Shown one piece after another: positions 36,733 to 44,750 of a stretch of DNA of 64,000 nt. Numbering within the stretch: the first letter of the stretch is position 1; each line of letters begins with the position of its first letter. Source of the stretch: Rubrivivax albus (lineage in GTDB: Bacteria; Pseudomonadota; Gammaproteobacteria; Burkholderiales; Burkholderiaceae_C); the NCBI RefSeq assembly GCF_004016515.1, contig NZ_SACT01000007.1, positions 62,001 to 126,000 on the forward strand, written 5' to 3'. The notes below the pieces were generated by a model. The model was not told the DNA's origin and did no database searches. It saw nothing but the letters and a program-made list of their open reading frames with translations. A program made the position numbers and the translations under genes.

Positions 36733-39700
36733 CCGCGACGTCCGACTCGGCGTCGCCATCGAGACCACCGGCGAGGAGTCACTCGACAAGCTGGCCGACG
36801 ACCTGCGCGACCTGGGCAAGGCCGGCGACCTGACCGCCGAGGAACTGCAGAGCCTGACGACCGAGGTTCAGCAGCTGGCCGCCGCCACGAAGGCCCGCCG
36901 CGACGCCGAGGCCACCGCCCGGGCCGACGAACGCGCCGCACGCGACGCCCTGGCCGCCCGACGCGAGGAACTCGCACGTCTGCGAGCCGAGACCGACCGC
37001 GCAGGCCGCCAGACCGTCGAGTTCCAGACCGCCGAACGCGCGCTGAAGGTCGCCATCGTCGACGCGACCACGGCCGTACGGCAGGCCACCGCCACGCGCC
37101 AGACCGCGAACAACGCGACCCGGGCCGCGATCACCGCGGAGTCCGAGCTCGCCGCCACCATCCGGCGCAGTGCCGAAGCATCACGCGCCGGCATCGCGAC
37201 CCAGACGGCCGCCGGCGCCACGTTCCGGGGCGAGCTCGACAAGATCGGCGTCGCGCTGCGCAACGTGCAGGCCCTGGCCGGCGTGGCCATCGGCGGAACG
37301 CTGCTGACCAGTGCAGCGCGCGACGTGGGCGAGACTGCCGACGCGTACGCGAACCTCGCCGCCCGCGTGAAGCTGGCCACCGGCGAGGGCGCGGACTTCC
37401 AAGCCACGTTCGCCGAACTGTTCCAGATCGCGCAGCGCACCGGCGTGGCGATCGATGATGTCGGCGCGCTGTTCACGAAGCTGTCCCAGGCCGGCCGGGA
37501 ACTGAAGCTGTCGACCGCCGACGCGCTGGGCCTGACCGAGACCATCACGCAGGCGCTGCAGCTGTCGGGGGCGAGTGCCCAGGAAGCCGCATCCGGCGTG
37601 CAGCAGTTCGCCCAGGCGCTGGCATCCGGCCGCCTGCAAGGCGATGAACTCCGGTCGATCCTCGAGAACGCGCCGCGCCTGGCGCGCGCCCTGTCCGAGG
37701 GCCTGGGCGTGACCGTCGGCCAGCTGCGCGAACTGGGCGCCCAGGGCACGCTGACCGCGGACCGTGTGATCGCCGCCCTGCAAGGCCAGTCTGCCGCGCT
37801 GCAGTCCGAATTCGATCGGCTGCCGCCGACCGTCGGCCGCGCGCTGGCGAACCTGTCGACCGCCTGGACCCAGTACATCGGCGAGTCCGACGCCGCCACC
37901 GGCGCGAGCGCTGCAGCGGCCGCAGCGATCAACGCCCTGGCCGCGAACCTCGACACACTGGGAACGCTGCTGTACAGCGCGGGCAAGGCCGCGGCCGCGT
38001 ATCAGGCCCTGAAGCTGGCGCAGACGTTCCTCGGCATCGCCACCGCCACGAAGGCCGCCACCGTCGAGACCGTGGCCTACACGGCCGCCCAGACGGCCGC
38101 AACGACCGCCACCGCCGGCACGGCCGCCGCCGCGTCGCGGTTCGCCGCCATCGTCGGCGGGCTGAAGCTGGCCGCGCTGGTGGGCGTGGTGACGAACCTG
38201 CGCGAGATCGGGACGTGGATCGGCGAGAGCGTGGCGCAGCTGGTGGGCTACCGTGACCGGACGGCCGAGATCGAAGAGGAACAGCGCGCCGCCGAACGGA
38301 GCGCGGCCGCCTGGGCCCAGCAGACCGCCGCCCTGGCCGCCGAGCAGCGACGCGCGAGCGAGGCCGCCGCAGGCCTGACCGTCGAGAGCCGGCGACTGGT
38401 GGGCGAGTTCGAACAGGCCCGCACGAAGGGCGACAGCGTGGCCGCCGCCCTGGACAAGGTCCGCAAGGCCCTGGACCTGTCCGACGCGCGCGGGATCTCC
38501 GATGCGATCACGGCCCTGGACGTGCTGCGCGAGCGTGGCGAGATCACCGGCGAGGCCCTCACGCAGGCGCTGGCCGGCGCCCTGAACGGCCGCGACCTGG
38601 GCGTGTTCGCAGCGACGGCCCGCGCCGTGTTCGACGACACCGAACAGGGGGCCCGGCGACTGGGTGCCGCCCTCGAGGCCGTGGTCGGCGAGTCGCTGCG
38701 CCGTGCCGGCACCAGTGCCCGCGAACTGCAGACCGGGTTCAGCGAGGCGGCCGCGTCAGCGATCAACGACGTCGACAGCCTGGCCGACGCCCTGGACACG
38801 CTGGGGGCCGATGCGGGCACCGCCGGCCGTCTGCTGGCCGACGCACTGGACCGGGCGACCGACGCCGCCGGCACCGAGCGCGCCGTGCAGGCCGTGATCG
38901 ACCGGGTCGAAGCGCTGGGCGAGGCCGGGAAGCTGACCGGGGAAGCACTGGCTGACGCACTGACGACCGCCCGGGCCAAGCTGGACGAACTGCGCCCAGG
39001 TGTGGACAGCCTGGCCGAAGCGCTGGCCGCGTTCGGGATCAAGACCCGGACCGAACTGCAGGCCACCGCCGACAAGCTGGGCGCCGCGTACCGGCAGATC
39101 GCACAGGCCGTCGACGTGTCGCTGACCGACAAGATCCGGGCCTTCAACGCGTACCGGGATGCCGCGATCGCCGCGAATGGTGGCGTGGAGTCGTCCGATG
39201 TGGCGCTGCAGCGGAAGATCCTCGAGACGCAGGCCGCGGCCGCGGGTCTGGGCGACGTGATCGAGTCCAGCATGCGGCGAGCCCGCAAGGCCACCGACGA
39301 AGCCACCGCGGCCGTGAACCGGTACGGGGAACGGCTGAACCAGACCGCCGGCAGCCTGGGCGGGTCGGTCGACGGTCTGCGGGGTCCGGGCGACCCGCTG
39401 ACGACGCCCAGCATCCGCGACACGCCCGCGAGCGCTGGCGGTTCGTTCCAGCCCGCGAAACCACCGGGCGACGGTTGGACGTTCGTTCCCGATCAGCGCG
39501 CGTTCGGTGGCGTGAGCCCTGCCGATGCCGTGGCCGGCCGGTACCCGATCGCACCGACGACCACACGGGTCGCGGTCAATGGCGTGGGCTACTGGGTGCG
39601 GTCGCAGGCCGACGCGAACGCCAGCAGCACGAAGGCCGGCGCGACCACGTATGACAGCCCGTTCGGTGGGTACGCGGGCAGCAGTCAGCAGCGCGCCGAT

Positions 39701-39832
39701 CAGGCCGCCGCCCGGACGATCCGCCTGGAGCTCGCCATGCCCTCGGGGCGAACCGTACCGGCGACCGTGGCCGAGTCCGACGCCGCGGGCCTGATGCGTG
39801 AGCTTGAACTCGCACGGGGCACAGGGGGCTGA
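36719..39832 (+). CDS. phage tail tape measure protein
   Basis: 1037 residues. Residues 1-170 are a long coiled coil. From about 195 to 360 lies the typical tape-measure N-terminal domain (DDVGALFTKLSQAGRELKLS, TITQALQLSGASAQEAASGV, GRLQGDELRSILENAPRLAR). A hydrophobic region follows (about 394-507; YQALKLAQTFLGIATATKAA), then a long helical rod and a Gly-rich tail. It would set tail length and line the tube during DNA ejection. At about 1.5 angstroms per residue this equals a tail near 155 nm. No other tail gene is visible in the element. Confidence 0.9.
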   Translation: MATRNRDVRLGVAIETTGEESLDKLADDLRDLGKAGDLTAEELQSLTTEVQQLAAATKARRDAEATARADERAARDALAARREELARLRAETDRAGRQTVEFQTAERALKVAIVDATTAVRQATATRQTANNATRAAITAESELAATIRRSAEASRAGIATQTAAGATFRGELDKIGVALRNVQALAGVAIGGTLLTSAARDVGETADAYANLAARVKLATGEGADFQATFAELFQIAQRTGVAIDDVGALFTKLSQAGRELKLSTADALGLTETITQALQLSGASAQEAASGVQQFAQALASGRLQGDELRSILENAPRLARALSEGLGVTVGQLRELGAQGTLTADRVIAALQGQSAALQSEFDRLPPTVGRALANLSTAWTQYIGESDAATGASAAAAAAINALAANLDTLGTLLYSAGKAAAAYQALKLAQTFLGIATATKAATVETVAYTAAQTAATTATAGTAAAASRFAAIVGGLKLAALVGVVTNLREIGTWIGESVAQLVGYRDRTAEIEEEQRAAERSAAAWAQQTAALAAEQRRASEAAAGLTVESRRLVGEFEQARTKGDSVAAALDKVRKALDLSDARGISDAITALDVLRERGEITGEALTQALAGALNGRDLGVFAATARAVFDDTEQGARRLGAALEAVVGESLRRAGTSARELQTGFSEAAASAINDVDSLADALDTLGADAGTAGRLLADALDRATDAAGTERAVQAVIDRVEALGEAGKLTGEALADALTTARAKLDELRPGVDSLAEALAAFGIKTRTELQATADKLGAAYRQIAQAVDVSLTDKIRAFNAYRDAAIAANGGVESSDVALQRKILETQAAAAGLGDVIESSMRRARKATDEATAAVNRYGERLNQTAGSLGGSVDGLRGPGDPLTTPSIRDTPASAGGSFQPAKPPGDGWTFVPDQRAFGGVSPADAVAGRYPIAPTTTRVAVNGVGYWVRSQADANASSTKAGATTYDSPFGGYAGSSQQRADQAAARTIRLELAMPSGRTVPATVAESDAAGLMRELELARGTGG

Positions 39833-40095
39833 TGATGAACTGCGCGCCACAGGTGCACGTCGCCATCCCGGCGAACGAATACATCGCGATCATGACCACG
39901 CTGCGCGAGCTCACGGCGTCGCTGGGCGCGCTGAACGCGCAGGCCGACGCGCAGACCCTGCCCGCGCTGGCGTCATCCGCCTATGGTCTGTGCGCCATGG
40001 TCGGCCGCCGCCTGCAGACGGCCCCGGCGTTCCATGCCTGGATCGATGGCGGTCGTGTGGTCGAACTGCGGCCGCCGCGCCCCCCGATGCCATGA
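39832..40095 (+). CDS. hypothetical small protein after the tape measure
   Basis: 87 residues (or 86 from the second ATG). MNCAPQVHVAIPANEYIAIM, LRELTASLGALNAQADAQTL, then a Pro-rich end. It overlaps the tape-measure stop by one base, so it is coupled. Not recognised. Confidence 0.6.
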   Translation: MMNCAPQVHVAIPANEYIAIMTTLRELTASLGALNAQADAQTLPALASSAYGLCAMVGRRLQTAPAFHAWIDGGRVVELRPPRPPMP

Positions 40096-40379
40096 TCACG
40101 ACGACACGCTTGGACCAACTGCGGGCCGAACGGTCGCGCCTGCGCGATGTCAGCGGCGACCCGCTGGCGCTGTTCTGGGAGGGCGGTTACCGGCAGGCCG
40201 CCGCAGGCATGCCCTGGCTGACCATGGATCGGCTGATGGAACTGCACGCCCGCTGGGATGAACCCGGCGTGGCCGCCGAGGCCCGTCTGCTGATCGAACA
40301 ACAGTGCGGGCTGTCGTTGACCGGTGATCAGGCCCGCGCGTTCCTGGCAGGCGTGGCGGCCGTGTGGCGACTGGTGTAG
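40092..40379 (+). CDS. hypothetical small protein, last gene of the tape-measure operon
   Basis: 95 residues: ITTTRLDQLRAERSRLRDVS, GDPLALFWEGGYRQAAAGMP, RLMELHARWDEPGVAAEARL. ATG 40092 overlaps the upstream stop. A frame back to 39798 is not used. No family is recognised; no membrane helix. Confidence 0.6.
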   Translation: MITTTRLDQLRAERSRLRDVSGDPLALFWEGGYRQAAAGMPWLTMDRLMELHARWDEPGVAAEARLLIEQQCGLSLTGDQARAFLAGVAAVWRLV

Positions 40380-40384
40380 GTGGG

Positions 40385-40462
40385 CTGCTACTGCTTTTGC
40401 ATCCAGCGGTTGCTCCGAGCGCTCGTCACTGGAGTAGCAGTTACGCCTCATGTAGATGCAAA
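40385..40462. repeat. two interlocked inverted repeats (A-B-A'-B')
   Basis: Arm A 40385-40392 pairs with A' 40433-40440 (CTGCTACT/AGTAGCAG). Arm B 40396-40403 pairs with B' 40455-40462 (TTTGCATC/GATGCAAA). The order A-B-A'-B' could form an RNA pseudoknot or two overlapping operators. It starts just after the last operon gene. Confidence 0.45.
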
Positions 40463-40512
40463 GTTGCGCAATCGCGTTTGCGTTCCGCACGCGGATCGGC
40501 ATAGACTCGGAT

Positions 40513-40545
40513 GACGCCCGGACCTCTTGCACAGGTCCGGGCGTC
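40513..40545. terminator. strong hairpin between convergent genes
   Basis: 13-base perfect GC-rich stem (40513-40525 with 40533-40545) with a 7-base loop. It lies between the plus-strand operon and the minus-strand 48-residue gene, so it may end both. No T run is present. Confidence 0.55.
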
Positions 40546-40571
40546 GTTGCGCGGAGTGGGCGACGTACGCC

Positions 40572-40718
40572 TTACTTGCTGATCGGGACGATGAGCGGGA
40601 ATGCCCGCTTACCGACCTGAGCTGCAAAAAGCTTCTTGCCGTTCTTGAGGGTGATCCACGGTCGGAACACCAGCTTGAACCCCTCAGGGATCGGCAGCGG
40701 TAGCTTCAGTTGCTTCAC
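40572..40718 (-). CDS. 48-residue basic protein with GTG start
   Basis: A small gene in the ORF-poor gap. From GTG 40718 it reads KQLKLPLPIPEGFKLVFRPW, ITLKNGKKLFAAQVGKRAFP, then LIVPISK and TAA. AAAGGAGGTGAGC gives a perfect ribosome site nine bases before GTG. An ATG three bases closer in another frame stops after 12 codons. The compact FRPW...NGKKLFA...G.RAFP pattern resembles small conserved phage/island proteins, family unnamed. Basic and soluble; possibly nucleic-acid-binding. Confidence 0.7.
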   Translation of the reverse strand: MKQLKLPLPIPEGFKLVFRPWITLKNGKKLFAAQVGKRAFPLIVPISK

Positions 40719-40792
40719 TCATGCTCACCTCCTTTCTGCCGTCAAAACGGCGGTTTGGTTGGTTGGGGTGCCGCCCACGCGGCGCTTGCTTT

Positions 40793-40834
40793 GGCCCGTG
40801 GTGCATGTCCGATCAAGCACTCGCACCACGGGCC
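40793..40834. promoter_or_regulatory. 12-base-pair hairpin upstream of the 48-residue gene
   Basis: Perfect 12-base arms 40793-40804 and 40823-40834 with an 18-base loop. It lies between the minus-strand small gene and the plus-strand toxin gene. It could be a terminator, an attenuator in the small gene's leader, or an operator. The flank at 40835 is a CT repeat. Confidence 0.4.
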
Positions 40835-40929
40835 CTCTCTCTCTTCACTCGTCGTCTTGCGTTCCGTGCACCATGCCGCGGATATCCCTTGATCGAGGGA
40901 TGACTCTAGCAAGGCGCTATGGACACGCA

Positions 40930-40951
40930 TGCACATTGTATATACAGTGCA
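40930..40951. promoter_or_regulatory. palindromic operator/promoter of the toxin-antitoxin pair
   Basis: A TGTATATACA palindrome (40937-40946) lies inside a longer inverted repeat (TGCAC at 40930-40934, GTGCA at 40947-40951). It ends about 30 bases before the toxin ATG, where an RHH antitoxin would autoregulate. The TATA part may double as the -10. Confidence 0.5.
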
Positions 40952-40981
40952 TAGCTCAGGCAAGAACAAGCAGGGAGCAAC

Positions 40982-41272
40982 ATGCCGCTGTTCATTTCGC
41001 CCCGTGTTCGCGAGAAGCTCAAGACGAAGCACAACGTGACCGAGGCCCAAGTAGTCCAATGCTTCGCCAACCGTTGCGGCGGCGATCTATTGGACCGGCG
41101 ACCGCAGCACCAGACGAATCCGCCGACCCGTTGGTTCATAAGTGAGACCGACTACGGGATCAAACTGAAGGTCTGTTTCGTCTATGACCCAACCACAAAG
41201 TTGGTTGAGATCAAGAGTGCTTTTCCGCCAAACGAAGACGAAATCGCAATCTACAAGAAGCGATTCGGATAG
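40982..41272 (+). CDS. BrnT/HigB-like toxin candidate
   Basis: 96 residues: MPLFISPRVREKLKTKHNVT, VVQCFANRCGGDLLDRRPQH, PPTRWFISETDYGIKLKVCF, PNEDEIAIYKKRF. The small beta-rich fold with EIAIYKKRF and basic surface matches a group often labelled ADP-ribosyl-(dinitrogen reductase) hydrolase but better seen as BrnT-like RNase toxins. GGGAGCAAC precedes ATG. The downstream gene has an RHH domain, as expected for the antitoxin. Confidence 0.68.
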   Translation: MPLFISPRVREKLKTKHNVTEAQVVQCFANRCGGDLLDRRPQHQTNPPTRWFISETDYGIKLKVCFVYDPTTKLVEIKSAFPPNEDEIAIYKKRFG

Positions 41273-41308
41273 CCCCTCAGCGCACAACGCGCTCAATCAA
41301 GGAGAACG

Positions 41309-41665
41309 ATGATGAATGCGAAGACGAAGACCCCCCAGGTTGAGGACGTTTGGGAGGATCGGACCGTCGGAGCAGAAGAAGAGCACGTAGAAGTCGCCCC
41401 CGACATCAGTGCCGAACTCGACGCGGCTCTCGACCTGCACCCGATTTCGATCCGCCTACAGCGGAACCTGGTTGAGAACCTCAAGGCCCTTGCCCAACTG
41501 CACGGGCTTGGCTATCAGCCCTTGATCCGTCAGATCCTTACCCGCTGGGTAGACGGCGAGGTCAAGCAAATGATTGCCCATCGCGCAAACGAGCGGGCGG
41601 ACAAAGACCCCCTACCGACTGCGATGCCGCGGGCCAATAAGGAGAAGTTGAAGAAGGCCGCGTGA
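41309..41665 (+). CDS. ribbon-helix-helix antitoxin candidate
   Basis: 118 residues (or 117 from the second ATG) with an acidic N-terminus and an RHH domain: HPISIRLQRNLVENLKALAQ, LHGLGYQPLIRQILTRWVDG. The basic Lys-rich tail follows. It would bind the palindrome upstream of the toxin and neutralise it. AAGGAGAACG precedes the start; 36 bases separate it from the toxin. Confidence 0.75.
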   Translation: MMNAKTKTPQVEDVWEDRTVGAEEEHVEVAPDISAELDAALDLHPISIRLQRNLVENLKALAQLHGLGYQPLIRQILTRWVDGEVKQMIAHRANERADKDPLPTAMPRANKEKLKKAA

Positions 41666-41712
41666 GTAGGAGCCGACAAGACGAGTCGGCTCAATCCGAC
41701 CTAAAGTGATGA

Positions 41713-41744
41713 GGGGCCCGTGCATGCGGGCCCCTTGTCTTTTG
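41713..41744 (+). terminator. intrinsic terminator after the antitoxin gene
   Basis: An 8-base perfect stem (41713-41720 with 41727-41734), loop of six, then a T-rich stretch (TTGTCTTTT). It ends the toxin-antitoxin transcript. Confidence 0.8.
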
Positions 41745-41779
41745 AGCGCTGCAACGTCATGCGTCGGAGCCTTCACAGG

Positions 41780-41791
41780 CGCCTACACGGG
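41780..41791. repeat. integrase arm-type site, right end
   Basis: CGCCTACACGGG, identical to 27959-27970, 57 bases from attR. It supports the claim that both ends carry integrase arm sites. An 8-base inverted repeat (41806-41813 with 41831-41838) lies between it and attR. Confidence 0.65.
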
Positions 41792-41847
41792 TCGCCAGAT
41801 GGACGAAGGGGTTAGCAGTCACTCACCGCCAACCCCTTATAAACACT

Positions 41848-41896
41848 TGGTGGGTCGTGCAGGATTCGAACCTGCGACCAACGGATTAAAAGTCCG
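41848..41896. repeat. attR: 49-bp core in the intact tRNA-Lys(TTT)
   Basis: Second copy of the 49-base direct repeat; same sequence as attL. It forms the 3' half of the working tRNA, so the element restored the gene on integration. Confidence 0.93.
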
Positions 41897-41923
41897 CTGC
41901 TCTACCGACTGAGCTAACGACCC
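41848..41923 (-). tRNA. tRNA-Lys (anticodon TTT)
   Basis: A 76-base minus-strand cloverleaf with encoded CCA. The acceptor stem pairs 41852-41858 with 41917-41923. The anticodon loop CTTTTAA gives TTT. It is the integration target of the element, and its 3' half recurs at attL. Confidence 0.97.
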
Positions 41924-41948
41924 GTTTGCCGTGCAGCAAAGCCCATCA

Positions 41949-42761
41949 TTATAGACGCTTGATCAGGACACCCTCGATCGCCGCGGCCGCGGCGGCGAGG
42001 CCGAAGGCCGCGGTGACCATCACGCTGGAGCCGTATCCGTGGCAGTTGAGGCTGCCGTCCATGCCCGCGGTGCCGCCGTCGTCGGCGGATGCCTCGGCGG
42101 CGCACACCGCCTCCGGCCGCTGCACCGCCTCGCGCGAGAACACGCAGGTCACCCCGACTCGCCCCTGGCGCGGGGCGCCATGGTCGCGCCTCAGGCGCTG
42201 GCGCAGGCTGGCCAGCAGCGGGTCGTGCGTGACCTCGGCCAGGTCGCCCACCTCCACGCGCTGCGGCTGGCGCTTGCCGCCGGCCGCACCCACGCACACG
42301 GCGGGCACGCCGGCGTCGCGCGCCCACGCGGCGAGCGCGGCCTTGGCACGCACCTGGTCGCAGGCGTCCACCAGGGCATCCACGGAACGCGGCAGCAGCG
42401 CCGGCCAGTTGCCGGGCTCGACGAAGTCCTCGACCATGTCGACGTGGCAGCCGGGATGGATGTCGGCGATGCGCTCGCGCAGCGCCAGCACCTTGGCCTG
42501 ACCCAGCGTGCGGCCCAGGGCCTGCACCTGGCGGTTGATGTTGGATTCGGCCACGTGGTCCAGGTCGATCAGCACCAGCCCGGCCACGCCGCTGCGCGCC
42601 AGGGCCTCGGCCACCCAGGAACCGACGCCGCCCACACCCACCACCGCCACGGTCAACGTGCGCAGGCGCGCATAGGCCGCATCGCCATACAGGCGCCGCA
42701 GGCCACCGAATCGGCGCTCGGTGTCGAACTCATCCGGTGTCGCCAGCGCAGTGGGCGGCAT
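41949..42761 (-). CDS. tcdA: tRNA threonylcarbamoyladenosine dehydratase
   Basis: 270 residues of the ThiF/E1-like family. It cyclises t6A37 in tRNA using ATP. The nucleotide-binding GxGGVGS is VAVVGVGGVGSWVAEALARS. The ATP-site Asp/Arg are in LVLIDLDHVAESNINRQVQA. C-terminal signature: GSLNCHGYGSSVMVTAAFG. The start 42761 overlaps the transporter stop (TGATG). Its stop is 25 bases from the tRNA-Lys, an apt neighbour. Confidence 0.93.
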   Translation of the reverse strand: MPPTALATPDEFDTERRFGGLRRLYGDAAYARLRTLTVAVVGVGGVGSWVAEALARSGVAGLVLIDLDHVAESNINRQVQALGRTLGQAKVLALRERIADIHPGCHVDMVEDFVEPGNWPALLPRSVDALVDACDQVRAKAALAAWARDAGVPAVCVGAAGGKRQPQRVEVGDLAEVTHDPLLASLRQRLRRDHGAPRQGRVGVTCVFSREAVQRPEAVCAAEASADDGGTAGMDGSLNCHGYGSSVMVTAAFGLAAAAAAIEGVLIKRL

Positions 42762-43876
42762 CACAACAGCCGTTCCAGCCGCCAGGCCTGGTAGCGGATG
42801 CCGGCCACGGCGCCACCGGCGATGCCGGCCACGGCGATGAAACTGCCCAGCGACAGGGTCGACAGGCCCGACAGGCCCTGTCCCACGGTACAGCCGAAGG
42901 CCGTGACGCCGCCGATGCCCATCAGCACGGCACCGACCACGTGGTTGGCCGTGTCTTCGGTGCCCGCAAAACCTTCCCAGCGGAAGCTGCGCGTGGCCAC
43001 CGCCACCACGGCCGAACCGACGATGACGCCGAGCACGCTCATGATGCCGAAGGTGAGCAGCTTGTTGGCGTCGCTGTAGAGGATGAACCAGTCCAGCGTG
43101 TAGGCGATGGGCGCGACGAAGGTGAACGACTCCATGCTGCGCGTGTTGGTGGCCAGGAAGGTCTCCTCCAGCGTCAGCGGGTGCTCGGTCAGGTGCCCGT
43201 GCACGCCCGACAGCCACCAGGCGGCCACGATCACCGCGCCGATGCCCAGCCCACCGAGCAGGTTGTCGGCGCTGCGCCCCTCGGGCCGCGCCAGCGCCCA
43301 GCCGGTGAGGGCGAGCCCGAAGCTGCCGCCCAGCAGGGCCACGGCCAGCGGCCGGGACAGACCGGTGACGTGCTGCAGCAGCGACGGCAGGTCCTGGCCC
43401 ACTGGCAGTTCCACCATGGCCCGGTCCAGCGTCTCGACGCGCCACACTGCGGTGAGCCCGCGCAGCGTGGCATACGACGCCAGCCCCAGCACGCAGAACA
43501 CCACCAGCGCCTTCAGGTTGCCCCCGCCGATGCGCACCAGCGTCTTGCTGCCGCAGCCCGAGGCCAGCACCATGCCGAAGCCGAACAGTGCACCGCCGGC
43601 CAGGTTGGACAGCCAGATCAGCTGCGGCCGGGCGTAGACGCTGTCGGTGGCGTCGATCCAACCCGCCGCGGCCATCGCGCTGAAACCCAGCGTGGCCACA
43701 CCGACGGCCAGCGCCCACATGCGCAGCCGCGTCCAGTCGCCCATCGTGACGATGTCGGCCAGCGCACCCATGGTGCAGAAGTGCGCGCGCTGCGCGACGG
43801 CGCCAAACAGGGCGCCGAGCACGAAGGCGCCCCACAGCACCTGCTGGACCAGGCCAGGGAGTTGATCTGCCGACAT
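42761..43876 (-). CDS. YeeE/YedE-family transporter (thiosulfate/sulfur import type)
   Basis: 371 residues with about ten hydrophobic helices. The family cysteines are seen: RAHFCTMGALADI, LASGCGSKTLVRIGGGNLKA, and FGCTVGQGLSG. By homology to TsuA it would import thiosulfate or another reduced sulfur compound. ATG 43876 is the start. Cotranscribed with tcdA. Confidence 0.87.
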   Translation of the reverse strand: MSADQLPGLVQQVLWGAFVLGALFGAVAQRAHFCTMGALADIVTMGDWTRLRMWALAVGVATLGFSAMAAAGWIDATDSVYARPQLIWLSNLAGGALFGFGMVLASGCGSKTLVRIGGGNLKALVVFCVLGLASYATLRGLTAVWRVETLDRAMVELPVGQDLPSLLQHVTGLSRPLAVALLGGSFGLALTGWALARPEGRSADNLLGGLGIGAVIVAAWWLSGVHGHLTEHPLTLEETFLATNTRSMESFTFVAPIAYTLDWFILYSDANKLLTFGIMSVLGVIVGSAVVAVATRSFRWEGFAGTEDTANHVVGAVLMGIGGVTAFGCTVGQGLSGLSTLSLGSFIAVAGIAGGAVAGIRYQAWRLERLL

Positions 43877-43957
43877 CGGGCGCGGATTCTAGGCGGGGCC
43901 CCTGGGCCGGCGGCTACAAGGGTGGGACGCGCCACAGGCGCGCGCGGCCCTTCAACG

Positions 43958-44749
43958 CTACTTCAGCGAGGCCAGGCGTTCCTTGCCCGCGGTGGCGGCT
44001 TCGGAGTCTGGGTAGGACTTCAGCAGTTCGTCGAGCGTGCGACGGGCGCTGCGGGTGTCTTTCATCTCGGCCTGGCTGTTGGCCAGCGCCAGCAGGGCTT
44101 CCGGCGCCTTCGGGTGGTCGGGATTGGCCTTCACCAGGTCGCGGAAGGTGCCCACCGCACCCTTGTAGTCCCGCTTGCCGTACTGCGCATTGCCGAGCCA
44201 GAAGCGCGCCGAGGCGCCGTAGCCGGTGGTCGGCCACCGCTCCAGCAGGTCGCCCAGGCCCTTGGCGGCGCTGTCGAAGTCGCCGTTTCGGATGGCGGCG
44301 ATCGACGCGTCGTAGAGCTGGCGCTCGTCGGAAGAGGCGACGAACTCGCGACCATCCAGCGCCACCTTCTGCGGCTCCAGCTTGCGCAGCCGGTCGTCGA
44401 AGTTCTGGTTGGCGTCCTTCTGGCCCTGCTGCAGCGTGGCCACGTCGCGCAGCAGCTGCTCGCCGTCGCCGCGCAGCTTGGCCACCTCGCCACGCAGCAC
44501 CTCGAGCTGATTGTTCAGCTCGAGCAGGCTGCGCTGCAGCGTGGCCACCTGCTGCACCAACTGGGTGTTGGTGGCCACCAGCTCGGCGATCGCCTTGCTC
44601 GCCGTCTCGTCGTTGGCCTGGATGCGGGCGCGCAGGTCGAGGATGGCTTTGCGCGCCTCCTCGTCGTCGAACAGGCCGGCGTGGGCCGCCGGCAGGCTCA
44701 GCGCCAGGGCCGCGGCAGCAGCCAGGGAGCGCCATGACGCGAAAGGCAT
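43958..44749 (-). CDS. cpoB: Tol-Pal system protein CpoB (YbgF)
   Basis: 263 residues. A signal peptide (AAAAALALSLPAAHA), then a trimerising coiled coil (VATNTQLVQQVATLQRSLLE), then TPR repeats at the C-terminus (GDFDSAAKGLGDLLERWPTT; GNAQYGKRDYKGAVGTFRDL). In the periplasm it links peptidoglycan synthesis and outer-membrane constriction. Start 44749 lies one base after the pal stop. Confidence 0.94.
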   Translation of the reverse strand: MPFASWRSLAAAAALALSLPAAHAGLFDDEEARKAILDLRARIQANDETASKAIAELVATNTQLVQQVATLQRSLLELNNQLEVLRGEVAKLRGDGEQLLRDVATLQQGQKDANQNFDDRLRKLEPQKVALDGREFVASSDERQLYDASIAAIRNGDFDSAAKGLGDLLERWPTTGYGASARFWLGNAQYGKRDYKGAVGTFRDLVKANPDHPKAPEALLALANSQAEMKDTRSARRTLDELLKSYPDSEAATAGKERLASLK

Positions 44750-44750
44750 G

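Larger units (their letters stand above)
27804..41896. mobile_element. 14-kb integrative element in tRNA-Lys(TTT), satellite-like, with orphan tape measure gene
   Basis: Bounded by 49-bp direct repeats of the tRNA 3' half. It contains a tyrosine integrase, arm-type sites at both ends, small helix-turn-helix proteins, a PrimPol-ATPase replication protein with iteron-like repeats, an overlapping operon with a tape measure protein, and a toxin-antitoxin pair. Terminase, portal, capsid, tail tube, baseplate and lysis genes are not visible. The size and gene set resemble phage satellites or phage-plasmid-like islands. The helper, if any, is unknown. Confidence 0.88.
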
